This document shows, piece after piece, positions 41,746-50,754 of a stretch of 64,000 nucleotides of DNA. A model generated the notes under the pieces. That model did no database searches. It was not told the DNA's origin and was given only the letters and a program-made list of their open reading frames with translations. Numbering within the stretch: the stretch's first letter is position 1; each line of letters opens with the position of its first letter. The DNA comes from Thermoplasmata archaeon (GTDB lineage Archaea > Thermoplasmatota > Thermoplasmata > Methanomassiliicoccales > Methanomethylophilaceae), in assembly GCA_015063285.1 (NCBI GenBank), contig SUST01000008.1:1-64000 (forward strand). The letters run 5' to 3'. The translations under genes were made by a program, and so were the position numbers.

Positions 41746-44700
41746 TTCAAATCCTCCAGCTGAAGCCTCATGGCTACACCAAGGGACAGAAGCTCATCCA
41801 TCAGCAGCTTGAAAGCGTAGGATGTCTGAACCTGGTAGATGTTTGTATTATTCTTACAGACAGGACAGTAAAGGGATCCATGCCTGTCCATGATTGCGAT
41901 GTGTCCGCAGGACGGGTTGCCGCAGATCCACTGCTGTGTTCCATCCGACTCGTCGAGGAGACGGTCCTTGATGACCATGGATACTCCGTGACCGATCAGA
42001 CAGTCACGCTCCATCTCTCCGAACCTGAGACCTCCCTGCCTGGAACGACCCTCGGTAGGCTGCCTGGTAAGGATCTGGACGGGTCCTCTGGACCTGACGT
42101 GCATCTTTCCGCTGACCATGTGGTGCAGCTTCTCGTAGAAGATGACTCCGGTGTATACCTCTGCCTGAATCATCTTTCCGGTCCTTCCGTCGTACATGAT
42201 CTCCTTTCCGGTGTTCTTGAATCCGTTCCTGACGAGACCGTCACGGATGGACTCCTCGTTCTCTCCGGAGAACGCTGTACCGTCGATGGTGCGTCCCTCC
42301 ATCGATCCGACCTTACCTGCGATCATCTCGAGGACGTGTCCGATGGTCATACGGGACGGGATACCGTGGGGGTTGACGACCAGATCGGGTGTCACTCCGT
42401 CCGCGGTGAAAGGCATGTCGCACTGGTCGACGAGCCTTCCGACGACTCCCTTCTGTCCGAACCTCGAACAGAACTTGTCACCGAGTTCGGGGATCCTCTG
42501 GTCCCTGACCTTGACGCGGACGAGCTTGCGTCCGTCGAGGTCCTCTGTGATCATGACTGAATCGACGTATCCGCTCTCTCCGTGCCTGACGGTGACGGAT
42601 GTCTCCCTCCTCTTCTGAGGTGTGAGGAAATCGGTGTCCTCCTCGTTGAACCTGGGAGGCGATGTCTTTCCGACGAGTACGTCGGAGCTTCCGACCTGGG
42701 ATCCGGGAAGGATCAGACCGTCGTCGCCGAGCATGGAGTACTTGTCCTCCTCACGGGCTCCGGTGACGTCGGGCTGGGGGATCTCGAACGCATCCTCGGT
42801 TCCTCCGGGGTAGCGGTGCTCCTCAGCGGAGTAGGACCTGAGGAAGGTGGATCTTCCGAGACCTCTCTGCACGGAGCTCTTGTTCATGACGAGCGCATCC
42901 TCGATGTTGTATCCGTGGTATGAGAGGACAGCGATACAGAAGTTCTGTCCTGCGGGCCTGTGCTCGTAGTGCATATAGTTCATGGTCTGCGTCTGGACCA
43001 TGGGCACCTGCGGGTAGTGCATCAGGTGTCCCCTGGTGTCGGGCCTGATCCTGTAGTTGGAACAGGAGATTCCCAGAGCCTGCTTACCCATTGCTGCACC
43101 CATTGTGATACGGGGTGCGGAGTTGTGCTCGGGATAGGGAACGATACCGCATCCGACTCCGATGATGATCATCGGGTCGACCTCCATGTGGGTGTACTTG
43201 GGGTCGAGCTTGCTGGGCACTGTGAACTCGTTGTCGCACCATCTGCACTTCAGGACCGCATCCTCATCCTTTCCGGGGTTGGTCCAGTCTGCGTCGGTGA
43301 CAGAGAGCGCATGACCGCAGCAGGGGCACCTGGAAGGCACGTCGTAGGGGTCGACGAGGACAAGTGCGTCCTCCTCTTCCTCTGCATCGATCCACTCGAT
43401 GATTCCCTCGCGGAACAGGTCGTTCCACCTGATCTTCTCCTCGCGGATTCCCTCGATGTGTTTCCTTGTAAGTGCCAGCCTTCCGTTCTTGACGATGAGG
43501 AGAGGCCTTCTGAGACGTCCCTCATCACAGTTGATTATGACCTCGTTGGTCTCCTGATCGAAACGGACATTGATCTGTCCGGAGATCAGACCGCATCTCC
43601 TGCGCTCCCTGATCTCGTTGACCAGCTTCTTGGCGTCCTCGTGAACTCCGACAAGGTCTCCGTTGACGTATACACGGGTCTCGTCGGATGTCTTGACTGT
43701 CTTGATTCCCAGCTCCCTGAGCATCCACCTGATGTCCATCTCGGGGATTCCCTCCGAGATCTCGATGATCAAGGCGGCGTTCTTCACCAGACCGCAGTTC
43801 TGTCCTTCAGGTGTCTCCGAGGGGCAGAGTCTTCCCCACTGTGTGGGGTGCAGGTCACGGGCCTCGAAGTGAGGCTGACTCCTGGTCAGGGACGATGTCA
43901 CCCTCCTGAGGTGAGACATAGCGGACAGGTTGGATGTCCTGTCGAGAAGCTGCGATACTCCTGCACGTCCGCCGACCCAGTTTCCTGTGGCGAGAGCGTG
44001 GATGAGCTTGTGTGTGAGCAGCTCGGTCCTGATGGAGGAACGGATGGTGTTGATGTCGAACTTCTCGTTCCTCTTCCTTCCCCAGCTCCTCTCGAGCTGG
44101 TATTTCAGGTCCTTCATGAGGCTGCTGAAGCTTGTCCTGAAGAGATCCTCCATGAGGTCTCCGGAGAGCTTGAGCCTCTTGTTTGCGTAGTGGTCCTTGT
44201 CGTCCTCCTTCCTCTTCTCGAGGGAAAGTTCGAGGACGGAACGTGCTACGCGGCCGAGGAAGATTGCTTTCTTCTTCCTGTCTTCGATTGAGTCTCCCAG
44301 GTGGGGGAGCAGTGAACGGTCGAGGATGGACTCAACCTTTTTGGTCCTGTATTCCTTCGCCTGACCGGCAGCGAAGTTCCTCTCAAGGAACAGGATCGCG
44401 TCCTCGGTTGTGTGGAATCCGTTGGGCGCGTATGTCTTCTTATCATAAGCGGTCTCGATGTTGGCGTACACGGTGTTTGCCATGAGCTCATCGGAGACGA
44501 TGGTCTCGTAGATCTCCTGATCTGATTCCATTCCGAGCGCCTTCATCAGTGCGATGAGGGGGATGGAACCGGAGACAGCGGGAACGGAAACGGAAAGCAT
44601 TCCGTCCTTCTTCTTCTCCACGAGGGTCAATGCGCGGTAACCGTCCTTCTGTGAGAAGACCTTGGCAACTTCGACTGCCGCGCCGTATTTCTCATTGTAC

Positions 44701-45362
44701 TCGACCATTACTCTGTTGGGTGCGAGATCCTCCAGCGTGATGAGTACCCTCTCGGTACCTCCTACGATGAAGTATCCTCCGGGCTCCCTGGGGTCCTCTT
44801 TCTCCATGACGAGCTCCTGCTCGTACTCCTCGGGGGTGAGAGAGCGCTCAAGGTGGTGCTCCAGGTTCTCCTTGTAAAGGCTGCATCCCTTGGATTTGAC
44901 CATGATGGGCAGGTCTCCGACCCAAAGCCATCCGGATCCCTCGGGGGAGTCGATCTCCTGTCCGTCCTCGAAGATCTCAAAGAACACTTCGACACGGGAT
45001 GCGTAGTTGAACTTTCTGAGCCTGGCCTCCATGGGGGTAGTCCAGTGCTCGCAACCGTTTGCCTCTTTTACGTAGGGCTCGCCGACACGGATGGTGGGCC
45101 TTGCGTTGACGTCGATGTGGCCGTCCTCATCCCTGGTCCTTCCGATACGGATCTCGAGGTTCCTTCCGCCGGTCCTCTCGGGGTCCAGCTTGATGACTCC
45201 GCGGGTAGCGTCGTCTGTGGGGACCCTGATGTCGTCGACGATCCTCTGCATCCTGCTGTTGGGGTTGTCCTCGGTCGCGAGGAAATCGTTGAAGGACGAG
45301 AGGTGGTGGTTCACAATGTTGTGTTCCGAGAAGTAGAGTTGTACTAGATCCCTCATCTTCAT
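41742..45362 (-). CDS. rpoB: DNA-directed RNA polymerase subunit B (unsplit)
   Basis: A 1206-residue single-chain second-largest subunit. Many methanogens split it into B'' and B'; here it is one gene, as in Thermoplasmata. Landmarks include GSGWLWVGDLPIMVKSKGC, GGYFIVGGTERVLI, CPSETPEGQNCGLVKN, a zinc ribbon CPCCGHALS with CRWCDNEF, YNIEDALVMN, and near the end GGLRFGEMERDCLIGHG with a second zinc-binding region (CGNPSCGHIA/CPVC). The ATG at 45362 overlaps the rpoH stop (ATGA). Confidence 0.97.
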   Translation of the reverse strand: MKMRDLVQLYFSEHNIVNHHLSSFNDFLATEDNPNSRMQRIVDDIRVPTDDATRGVIKLDPERTGGRNLEIRIGRTRDEDGHIDVNARPTIRVGEPYVKEANGCEHWTTPMEARLRKFNYASRVEVFFEIFEDGQEIDSPEGSGWLWVGDLPIMVKSKGCSLYKENLEHHLERSLTPEEYEQELVMEKEDPREPGGYFIVGGTERVLITLEDLAPNRVMVEYNEKYGAAVEVAKVFSQKDGYRALTLVEKKKDGMLSVSVPAVSGSIPLIALMKALGMESDQEIYETIVSDELMANTVYANIETAYDKKTYAPNGFHTTEDAILFLERNFAAGQAKEYRTKKVESILDRSLLPHLGDSIEDRKKKAIFLGRVARSVLELSLEKRKEDDKDHYANKRLKLSGDLMEDLFRTSFSSLMKDLKYQLERSWGRKRNEKFDINTIRSSIRTELLTHKLIHALATGNWVGGRAGVSQLLDRTSNLSAMSHLRRVTSSLTRSQPHFEARDLHPTQWGRLCPSETPEGQNCGLVKNAALIIEISEGIPEMDIRWMLRELGIKTVKTSDETRVYVNGDLVGVHEDAKKLVNEIRERRRCGLISGQINVRFDQETNEVIINCDEGRLRRPLLIVKNGRLALTRKHIEGIREEKIRWNDLFREGIIEWIDAEEEEDALVLVDPYDVPSRCPCCGHALSVTDADWTNPGKDEDAVLKCRWCDNEFTVPSKLDPKYTHMEVDPMIIIGVGCGIVPYPEHNSAPRITMGAAMGKQALGISCSNYRIRPDTRGHLMHYPQVPMVQTQTMNYMHYEHRPAGQNFCIAVLSYHGYNIEDALVMNKSSVQRGLGRSTFLRSYSAEEHRYPGGTEDAFEIPQPDVTGAREEDKYSMLGDDGLILPGSQVGSSDVLVGKTSPPRFNEEDTDFLTPQKRRETSVTVRHGESGYVDSVMITEDLDGRKLVRVKVRDQRIPELGDKFCSRFGQKGVVGRLVDQCDMPFTADGVTPDLVVNPHGIPSRMTIGHVLEMIAGKVGSMEGRTIDGTAFSGENEESIRDGLVRNGFKNTGKEIMYDGRTGKMIQAEVYTGVIFYEKLHHMVSGKMHVRSRGPVQILTRQPTEGRSRQGGLRFGEMERDCLIGHGVSMVIKDRLLDESDGTQQWICGNPSCGHIAIMDRHGSLYCPVCKNNTNIYQVQTSYAFKLLMDELLSLGVAMRLQLEDLK

Positions 45363-45625
45363 CCCCTCGTTACGAGCCTATACGCCACGAACTCCTGGGC
45401 GGTCTTGCTCTTCCTTACGATCTTTATGACGCGGCCCTCCTCGATGGGTCCGTGGATACTCTCCAGGACTTTGACTCCGGGGTCGCTTTTTCTTATCTTG
45501 GGAAGCTGCTCAAGTTTGATTCCCTTCCTATCGAGAACCGCTTGTGCCTCCTCTTCGGACAAGAGGTGATGCTCAGGCACTAGGCAGTGCGTGAGTACAT
45601 TGAACGAGATGTTTTCTGTTGCCAA
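45359..45625 (-). CDS. rpoH: DNA-directed RNA polymerase subunit H
   Basis: An 88-residue archaeal RNA polymerase subunit H (Rpb5 C-terminal domain). FNVLTHCLVPEHHLLSEEE opens it, and LPKIRKSDPGVK and VYRLVTRG-like AYRLVTRG close it. No ATG is in a suitable place; the start is a TTG at 45625 with GGTGA 5 bases or so upstream. It leads the rpoH-B-A'-A''-L30e-NusA operon. Confidence 0.95.
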   Translation of the reverse strand: MATENISFNVLTHCLVPEHHLLSEEEAQAVLDRKGIKLEQLPKIRKSDPGVKVLESIHGPIEEGRVIKIVRKSKTAQEFVAYRLVTRG

Positions 45626-45738
45626 GTTTTCACCTACTTTTGTTCCAGACCGGTCATCTGGCGAAGACGTTTGATTTTGAGAAAAAGTGTGTGCCTTTCC
45701 TCATACTTGATCTGCCGTCGATCTCTCATGAAGTCCAT

Positions 45739-45815
45739 TGGCGGGCCTGAAGGGATTCGAACCCTTGACAGCCTGATTAAAAGTCAGGTACTCTACCTAG
45801 CTGAGCTACAGGCCC
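45739..45815 (-). tRNA. tRNA-Lys (anticodon TTT), CCA encoded
   Basis: On the minus strand: acceptor GGGCCTG/CAGGCCC, D arm GCTC/GAGT, anticodon stem CCTGA/TCAGG around CTTTTAA (anticodon TTT), T arm AAGGG/CCCTT with a TTCGAAT loop. The discriminator G is followed by an encoded CCA at 45739-45741. The rest of the 45626-45946 gap holds the rpoH promoter region and nothing else I can name. Confidence 0.96.
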
Positions 45816-45946
45816 TTATGGATAGCTTTCAAGCTTGTAATTCGGGTGCAATAGATGGTATTATTAAAAGGTTGCTCCCCCTATAAGGCGCGTATAATAC
45901 AATATAGGGGAGAAAAGAGTGAGGTTTATGATAAAACCTCCGTTTT

Positions 45947-47761
45947 TCAGTCCATCTCGGTCTCCTCGAACTGACTGTCGTACAGGTCCTGATAGAATCC
46001 GCCCTTCGCGAGCAGCTCCTCGTGCGTACCCTGCTCGATGATACTGCCGTTTCTCATCACGATGATGAGGTCGGCATCCTTGATGGTCGACAGCCTGTGG
46101 GCGATCACGAAGGATGTCCTGTTATGTGCCAGATCATCCATTGCCTTCTGGATTATCAGCTCCGTTCTGGTGTCCACAGAACTCGTTGCTTCGTCCAAAA
46201 TGAGCATAGGGGAGGTGTCCAACATCGCACGGGCGATGGTCAGCTGCTGCCTCTGGCCGGCGGACAGGGTATCGTTATCCTCAAGGACAGTATCGTATCC
46301 GTCAGGAAGGGACATGATGAAGTGATGGATCCCCACCGCCTTGCAGACCTCCTCCAGCTTCTCGTCTGAGATGTCTTCTTTGTTGTAGACCAGATTCTCT
46401 TTGATGGTCCCCTCGAACAGCCAAGTGTCCTGGAGGACCATGCAGAACTGCTCATGTACGTTCTCCCTGGTGAGGTCCTTGATGGACACGCCGTCTATGA
46501 GTATGTCCCCGCTCCAGACCTCGTAGAACCTCATCAGCAGATTGACCATGGTCGTCTTCCCCGCACCGGTGGGCCCGACGATCGCGACCTTCTGACCCGG
46601 TTGGATGTCAGCGGAGAACCCGTGGATGATCTCCATATCGGGATTGTATCCGAAATGTACGTCCCTGAACTCGACGTGACCTTTGGCCTCTATCCTCTGG
46701 ACCTTGTCCGACTCGTCCTCGAACTCCTCCTCGTCGAGGAATCCGAAGATCCTCTCGGCCGCGGCCGCCACGGACTGCATTACGGTAAGACCCTGCGACA
46801 TCTGCTGCAGAGGGTTGGTGAATAGCCTGATGTAGATCATGAATGCGACGATGACCCCTATGGTGATCTCTCCGTCGAGGACCATCATCGCTCCGACGAT
46901 ACAGACCATGACGTATCCGAAGTTCCCGATGAAGCCCATCAGGGGCATCATGGTCCCTGCCATGAACATGGCCATGAAACCGCTGTGCTGAAGGTTGCTG
47001 TTGATGTCATCGAACTCCTTCTTGGCCCTCTTGTCGCCGTTGTAGGACTTGACGATGCTGTGGTTGTTGTACGTCTCGGTGATGTGGCCGTTCATGGCCC
47101 CCAGATAGTTCTGCTGGGCCTCGAAGTACTTCTGCGACCTGGACATGATCAGGGCCATCAGTATGAATCCGATGATGGTCGAACCGACTGCGACACCGGC
47201 CATGGTCAGGTTGGTGTACATCATCATGATCAGGGACCCTAGAAACTGCGTGATGGCCACGATCATGGTGCTCACGGAACGGTTCGTATCCTGTCCTAGC
47301 GAATCCGCATCGTTGGTCACACGGCTCATCAGGTCCCCTGATTTGGCGCTGTCGAAGTACTTCAGCTGGATGCGGTCAATCTTCGCAGAGATGTCATTAC
47401 GGAGGTTACCCGCGGTCCTCTGGGCGATGGTGGCCATAATCAGTCCCTGCACCAACGATATGACGGCGCTGCTTCCGTACAGAATCAGCAGCCAGACGGC
47501 AATAGACACTATCGCATCCATGTCTATGTCGCCGCTGAAGAGCCCATCCTTGATCAGGTCGGTCATGTCGCTGAGCATGTTCGGACCCAACAGGGTGAGC
47601 ACTGTACCGACTATGGCGAAGATCACCGCGATGATGAACAGGGGCTTGTACTTACCCATGTACTGGAAGAGTCTGGCCCATGCCTGTTTGAAGTTCTTGG
47701 GCTTCTCCGTGGGCATACCAGGAGCATTCCTAGGTCCTCTCCTTCTCTCGGGCGGACTCAT
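45947..47761 (-). CDS. ABC exporter, half-transporter with the catalytic ATP site
   Basis: A 604-residue permease-ATPase fusion. Six membrane segments occupy about residues 35-330. The ATPase has Walker A GPTGAGKTTMVN, Q-loop VLQDTWLFEGT, a slightly altered signature LSAGQRQQL, intact Walker B with catalytic Glu in LILDEATSS, and the switch His in IAHRLSTI. It pairs with the upstream subunit to make a heterodimeric multidrug or lipid exporter. It begins at the ATG at 47761, overlapping the upstream gene by 4 bases. Confidence 0.93.
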   Translation of the reverse strand: MSPPERRRGPRNAPGMPTEKPKNFKQAWARLFQYMGKYKPLFIIAVIFAIVGTVLTLLGPNMLSDMTDLIKDGLFSGDIDMDAIVSIAVWLLILYGSSAVISLVQGLIMATIAQRTAGNLRNDISAKIDRIQLKYFDSAKSGDLMSRVTNDADSLGQDTNRSVSTMIVAITQFLGSLIMMMYTNLTMAGVAVGSTIIGFILMALIMSRSQKYFEAQQNYLGAMNGHITETYNNHSIVKSYNGDKRAKKEFDDINSNLQHSGFMAMFMAGTMMPLMGFIGNFGYVMVCIVGAMMVLDGEITIGVIVAFMIYIRLFTNPLQQMSQGLTVMQSVAAAAERIFGFLDEEEFEDESDKVQRIEAKGHVEFRDVHFGYNPDMEIIHGFSADIQPGQKVAIVGPTGAGKTTMVNLLMRFYEVWSGDILIDGVSIKDLTRENVHEQFCMVLQDTWLFEGTIKENLVYNKEDISDEKLEEVCKAVGIHHFIMSLPDGYDTVLEDNDTLSAGQRQQLTIARAMLDTSPMLILDEATSSVDTRTELIIQKAMDDLAHNRTSFVIAHRLSTIKDADLIIVMRNGSIIEQGTHEELLAKGGFYQDLYDSQFEETEMD

Positions 47762-49515
47762 CTTACCAACTCCTCCTCTGAGAGCTGAGACCTGGCGATC
47801 TGATGGTATACCTCACAGTCCTTCAGCAGCTCCTGGTGTTTCCCGATGCCAACGATCCTTCCCTCGTCGAGGACGATGATCTTGTCGGCATCCTTGATCG
47901 TACCTATCCTTTGTGCGACTATGATTGTGGTGACTCCGGCCGTCTCCTTCTTCAATTGGCTTCTCAGGAGGTGGTCGGTCTTGTAGTCCAGGGCGGAGAA
48001 CGAATCATCGAAGATGTAGAACTCCGGCTTCCTGCATACCGCACGGGCGATGGACAGACGCTGCTTCTGCCCTCCTGATAGGTTCGTACCTCCCTCTGCG
48101 ACGGCACCTTGATACTGGCCTTCCATCTTCTCCACGAACTCGGTCCCCTGTGCGATGGCGATGGCTTTCTTCACATCCTCCTCGCTGCGTTCAGCCTCCG
48201 TGTCTCCGTAATTGACGTTCGATGAGACGGTGCCGTTGAACATGACGGCTTTCTGGGGAACGTATCCTATCTTCCTGTGCAGATAGTCCTGGTCGTATTC
48301 CTTTACATCCACTCCGTCCACGGTGATCTGTCCGGAGTTCGCATCGTAAAAGCGAGGGATGAGCTTCACCAGAGTACTCTTACCGGACCCGGTGGAACCG
48401 ATGATCGCTACGGTCTCTCCCTTGTCCACATCGAACGATATGTCCGTGAGCGAATCCTGAGGGGAACCGGGGTAAGCAAACGATACATTGCGGAATGATA
48501 TGCAACCCTCCATCTCCGGAGGGGACTCCCTGACACCTCCGTCCAGAACGGTGGGCTCGGTCCTTATGACCTCATCAATACGCCTGGCCGCGACCATGGC
48601 ACGGGGCAGGACCATGAACACGATGATCAGCATCATGAAGGCCGCGATGACCTGCATCGCATACGACGAGAACACGATCATATCGGAGAAGGCTGCATAT
48701 CTTTCGAGCATACCTTCAGTCCCCGAGATTATGACGGCGCCCATCCAGTAGATCGCCAGACCAAGAATGCTCATTATCGCCGTTATCACTGGCATGAGGA
48801 ACGCCAGAGCGCGGGTGACGGACACGTGTGTATCAGTCAGCCTATCGTTGGCCTCCCTGAACTTGTTCTCCTGGTAGGCCTCCGCGTTGTAAGCATGGAC
48901 AATACGAATCCCGCTCAGGCCTTCCTTCGTTATGCGGTTGACATCGTCGTTCATCCATTGGATCTTCTTGAAACGGGGGAAGGTGAACCACAGGATCACT
49001 CCTATGAATACGATCATGACCAAGAGACAGATAAGGGTGACCTCCACCCATCCGATGTTCTTGGTCGAGATCTTCATCAAGGCCAGAATTGCCATCATCG
49101 GTGCCCTGAGAGCCACCATGAGTCCCAAGATAAGGGCCATCTGGACCTGGTTGACATCGTTGGTGGAACGGGTGATGAGACTGTATATGGAGAATCTGTT
49201 GATCTCAGCGGCGGAATACTTCTCGACCTGGTTGAACTGGCGTTCACGCATGGTCTTTCCCAGGTTGGTTCCTATGTTAGCGATGATCAGTCCAGCTATC
49301 ACCGCGGTGACCAGACTTCCGGCAGCACAGGCCAGCATCCACTTACCCTGTTCCATGACCTCCTCGGAGGTGCCTCCGCGGGTCATGATGTTCGTGATCT
49401 CCGCCATATAGCCCGGGATCTCCAGCTCCAGCCAGACTTGAATATAGACGAGAACGAGCGTCACCGCCAGCAGGAGCCAGTCGATCCTCCTGAAATAATT
49501 GAAGATCAGCTTCAT
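47758..49515 (-). CDS. ABC exporter, half-transporter with a degenerate ATP site
   Basis: A 585-residue permease-ATPase fusion. Six membrane segments lie in the first 310 residues. The ATPase has Walker A GSTGSGKSTLVK and a canonical signature LSGGQKQRLSIARA. However, Walker B ends in IFDDSFSALD, with Asp in place of the catalytic Glu, and the switch His is Gln (IVAQRIGTI). Such asymmetry is known from heterodimeric exporters of the TM287/288 and BmrCD type, and its partner has the complementary pattern. The gene overlaps marR by 4 bases and its partner by 4 bases. Confidence 0.93.
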   Translation of the reverse strand: MKLIFNYFRRIDWLLLAVTLVLVYIQVWLELEIPGYMAEITNIMTRGGTSEEVMEQGKWMLACAAGSLVTAVIAGLIIANIGTNLGKTMRERQFNQVEKYSAAEINRFSIYSLITRSTNDVNQVQMALILGLMVALRAPMMAILALMKISTKNIGWVEVTLICLLVMIVFIGVILWFTFPRFKKIQWMNDDVNRITKEGLSGIRIVHAYNAEAYQENKFREANDRLTDTHVSVTRALAFLMPVITAIMSILGLAIYWMGAVIISGTEGMLERYAAFSDMIVFSSYAMQVIAAFMMLIIVFMVLPRAMVAARRIDEVIRTEPTVLDGGVRESPPEMEGCISFRNVSFAYPGSPQDSLTDISFDVDKGETVAIIGSTGSGKSTLVKLIPRFYDANSGQITVDGVDVKEYDQDYLHRKIGYVPQKAVMFNGTVSSNVNYGDTEAERSEEDVKKAIAIAQGTEFVEKMEGQYQGAVAEGGTNLSGGQKQRLSIARAVCRKPEFYIFDDSFSALDYKTDHLLRSQLKKETAGVTTIIVAQRIGTIKDADKIIVLDEGRIVGIGKHQELLKDCEVYHQIARSQLSEEELVR

Positions 49516-49928
49516 GCCTCCTTGACCGTATTGGAAATCTTCTGTAGGATTACCATGAGCGTATCCATCTCTTCGGGGGTGAGGTCCTTCAAAAGGCCCT
49601 TCCAGGCATCGTCCATAATGACCTTGATCTTATCGACGACAGCCTTCCCTTCCTCTGTAAGATATAATGAATATTCACGGCCTTCTGCCCTATCCTCAAC
49701 AAGGCCCGCCTCGATGAGTTTGGAAACGGTACGCGTGGTGTGCGCCTTGTCGACCATCAGGATCTCGGTGAGTCCCTTGAGGGATATGCCCTCGTTGTAT
49801 GCGATCTCGCCCAAGAACGGAGCTCCCGACGGCGTTACTCCCAGTTCCTCGAACTTGGGGCCTGTGGTCTTCTCCAGATAGGTCTTGATGACCCTGGGGC
49901 TGCAGATGCGTTCGTTCTCCTTTTCCAT
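49512..49928 (-). CDS. MarR family transcriptional regulator
   Basis: A 138-residue winged-helix regulator: GISLKGLTEILMVDKAHTTR is the helix-turn-helix and LIEAGLVEDRAEGREYSLYL the wing. It is first in the operon with the two ABC genes, which overlap it, so it probably senses a compound that the exporter removes. It begins at the ATG at 49928, about 25 bases from a TATA box flanked by two palindromes. Confidence 0.92.
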   Translation of the reverse strand: MEKENERICSPRVIKTYLEKTTGPKFEELGVTPSGAPFLGEIAYNEGISLKGLTEILMVDKAHTTRTVSKLIEAGLVEDRAEGREYSLYLTEEGKAVVDKIKVIMDDAWKGLLKDLTPEEMDTLMVILQKISNTVKEA

Positions 49929-49933
49929 AACGC

Positions 49934-49974
49934 AGTTGACTAATCAACTCGTATATATAGTTGACATATCAACT
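49934..49974. promoter_or_regulatory. Paired MarR operators around the TATA box
   Basis: Two 16-base palindromes with the same arms, AGTTGA and TCAACT, occur at 49934-49949 (centre CTAA) and 49959-49974 (centre CATA), their starts 25 bases apart. Between them lies the TATA box (TATATATA, 49952-49959) of the marR-ABC operon. The second palindrome reaches the stop codon of trmI. Both the symmetry and the placement suggest autoregulation by the MarR protein. Confidence 0.85.
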
Positions 49975-50750
49975 CATGGATTTCCTGAAGTTTTGCGTGC
50001 GAAAATGAGATAGCCCGTATGACCGAGCATCTCGAAGGACGGCCTCACTCCGCCGGGGTGGACCTCTAGACCGCGCTGCATGTTCTCCAGGGCATAGACA
50101 TTGGAGTAACCGTGCTCGCGCAGTGCATTGACGATTGATTCGGCCTGATTCATGTTGGGGACGTATGCACAGAGCCTACCTCCGGAACGGAGATGCTTCT
50201 CCAGATTGTCCAGCGCCAGCCACGGATCGGGCATGTCCATGGTGAGGGCATCTGCCTTCCAATCCACATCGACGGACATGTCCCTTGCGTCGCCTATCTG
50301 ATAGCTCCAGTACTTATCCAGACCGACCCTGGATACGTTCTTCTTGGCGCGGAGCGCGTTCTCCTCCTTGAATTCCAAAGTGAGAACCTGCCCGGTGGGA
50401 GCTACGGCATGCAGAAGTGCTGTGGTCAGTCCGCCGGATCCAGCTCCGACCTCGATCACCCTGTCGCCGGCCTTTATGTCGCAATGCATCAGGATCGTGG
50501 CGGCATCTTTAGCGGAAATGATCTGAGCGCCCCTGTCCAGGGATTCCATGAGTTCGAGCACACCGGGTCTGAATACCCTGTAGTCGCGGCCGACGATGGT
50601 GACCTTATCGCCCTCCTCAAGGTCCTTGAACCTGCTGCCGTCGATGGCCCCCAGGGACTGGACCTTCATCATGCCGTAGACCACTTTGAGCCATACCCTC
50701 TTGCCCGAGGTGTCCTCGAGGTAGATGTACTCGTCCTCCTGGAATGCCAT
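49974..50750 (-). CDS. trmI: tRNA (adenine-58-N1)-methyltransferase TrmI
   Basis: A 258-residue enzyme that makes m1A in the T loop of tRNA (also A57 in archaea). A small N-terminal beta domain is followed by a Rossmann fold with motif I VIEVGAGSGGLTTALL and TLEFKEE, and MDMPDPWLAL, the DxPxPW of the TrmI active site. It starts at the ATG at 50750, five bases after proS. Its stop codon lies in the second MarR palindrome of the next operon. Confidence 0.93.
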   Translation of the reverse strand: MAFQEDEYIYLEDTSGKRVWLKVVYGMMKVQSLGAIDGSRFKDLEEGDKVTIVGRDYRVFRPGVLELMESLDRGAQIISAKDAATILMHCDIKAGDRVIEVGAGSGGLTTALLHAVAPTGQVLTLEFKEENALRAKKNVSRVGLDKYWSYQIGDARDMSVDVDWKADALTMDMPDPWLALDNLEKHLRSGGRLCAYVPNMNQAESIVNALREHGYSNVYALENMQRGLEVHPGGVRPSFEMLGHTGYLIFARKTSGNP

Positions 50751-50754
50751 GGGA

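Noticed and set aside
39709-41763. A 684-codon open frame on the plus strand opposite rpoA'
   Set aside because: It is the reverse complement of a highly conserved gene; the predicted protein is rich in Val, Asp and Leu with no domain, as expected from the GC-rich third positions of the real gene.
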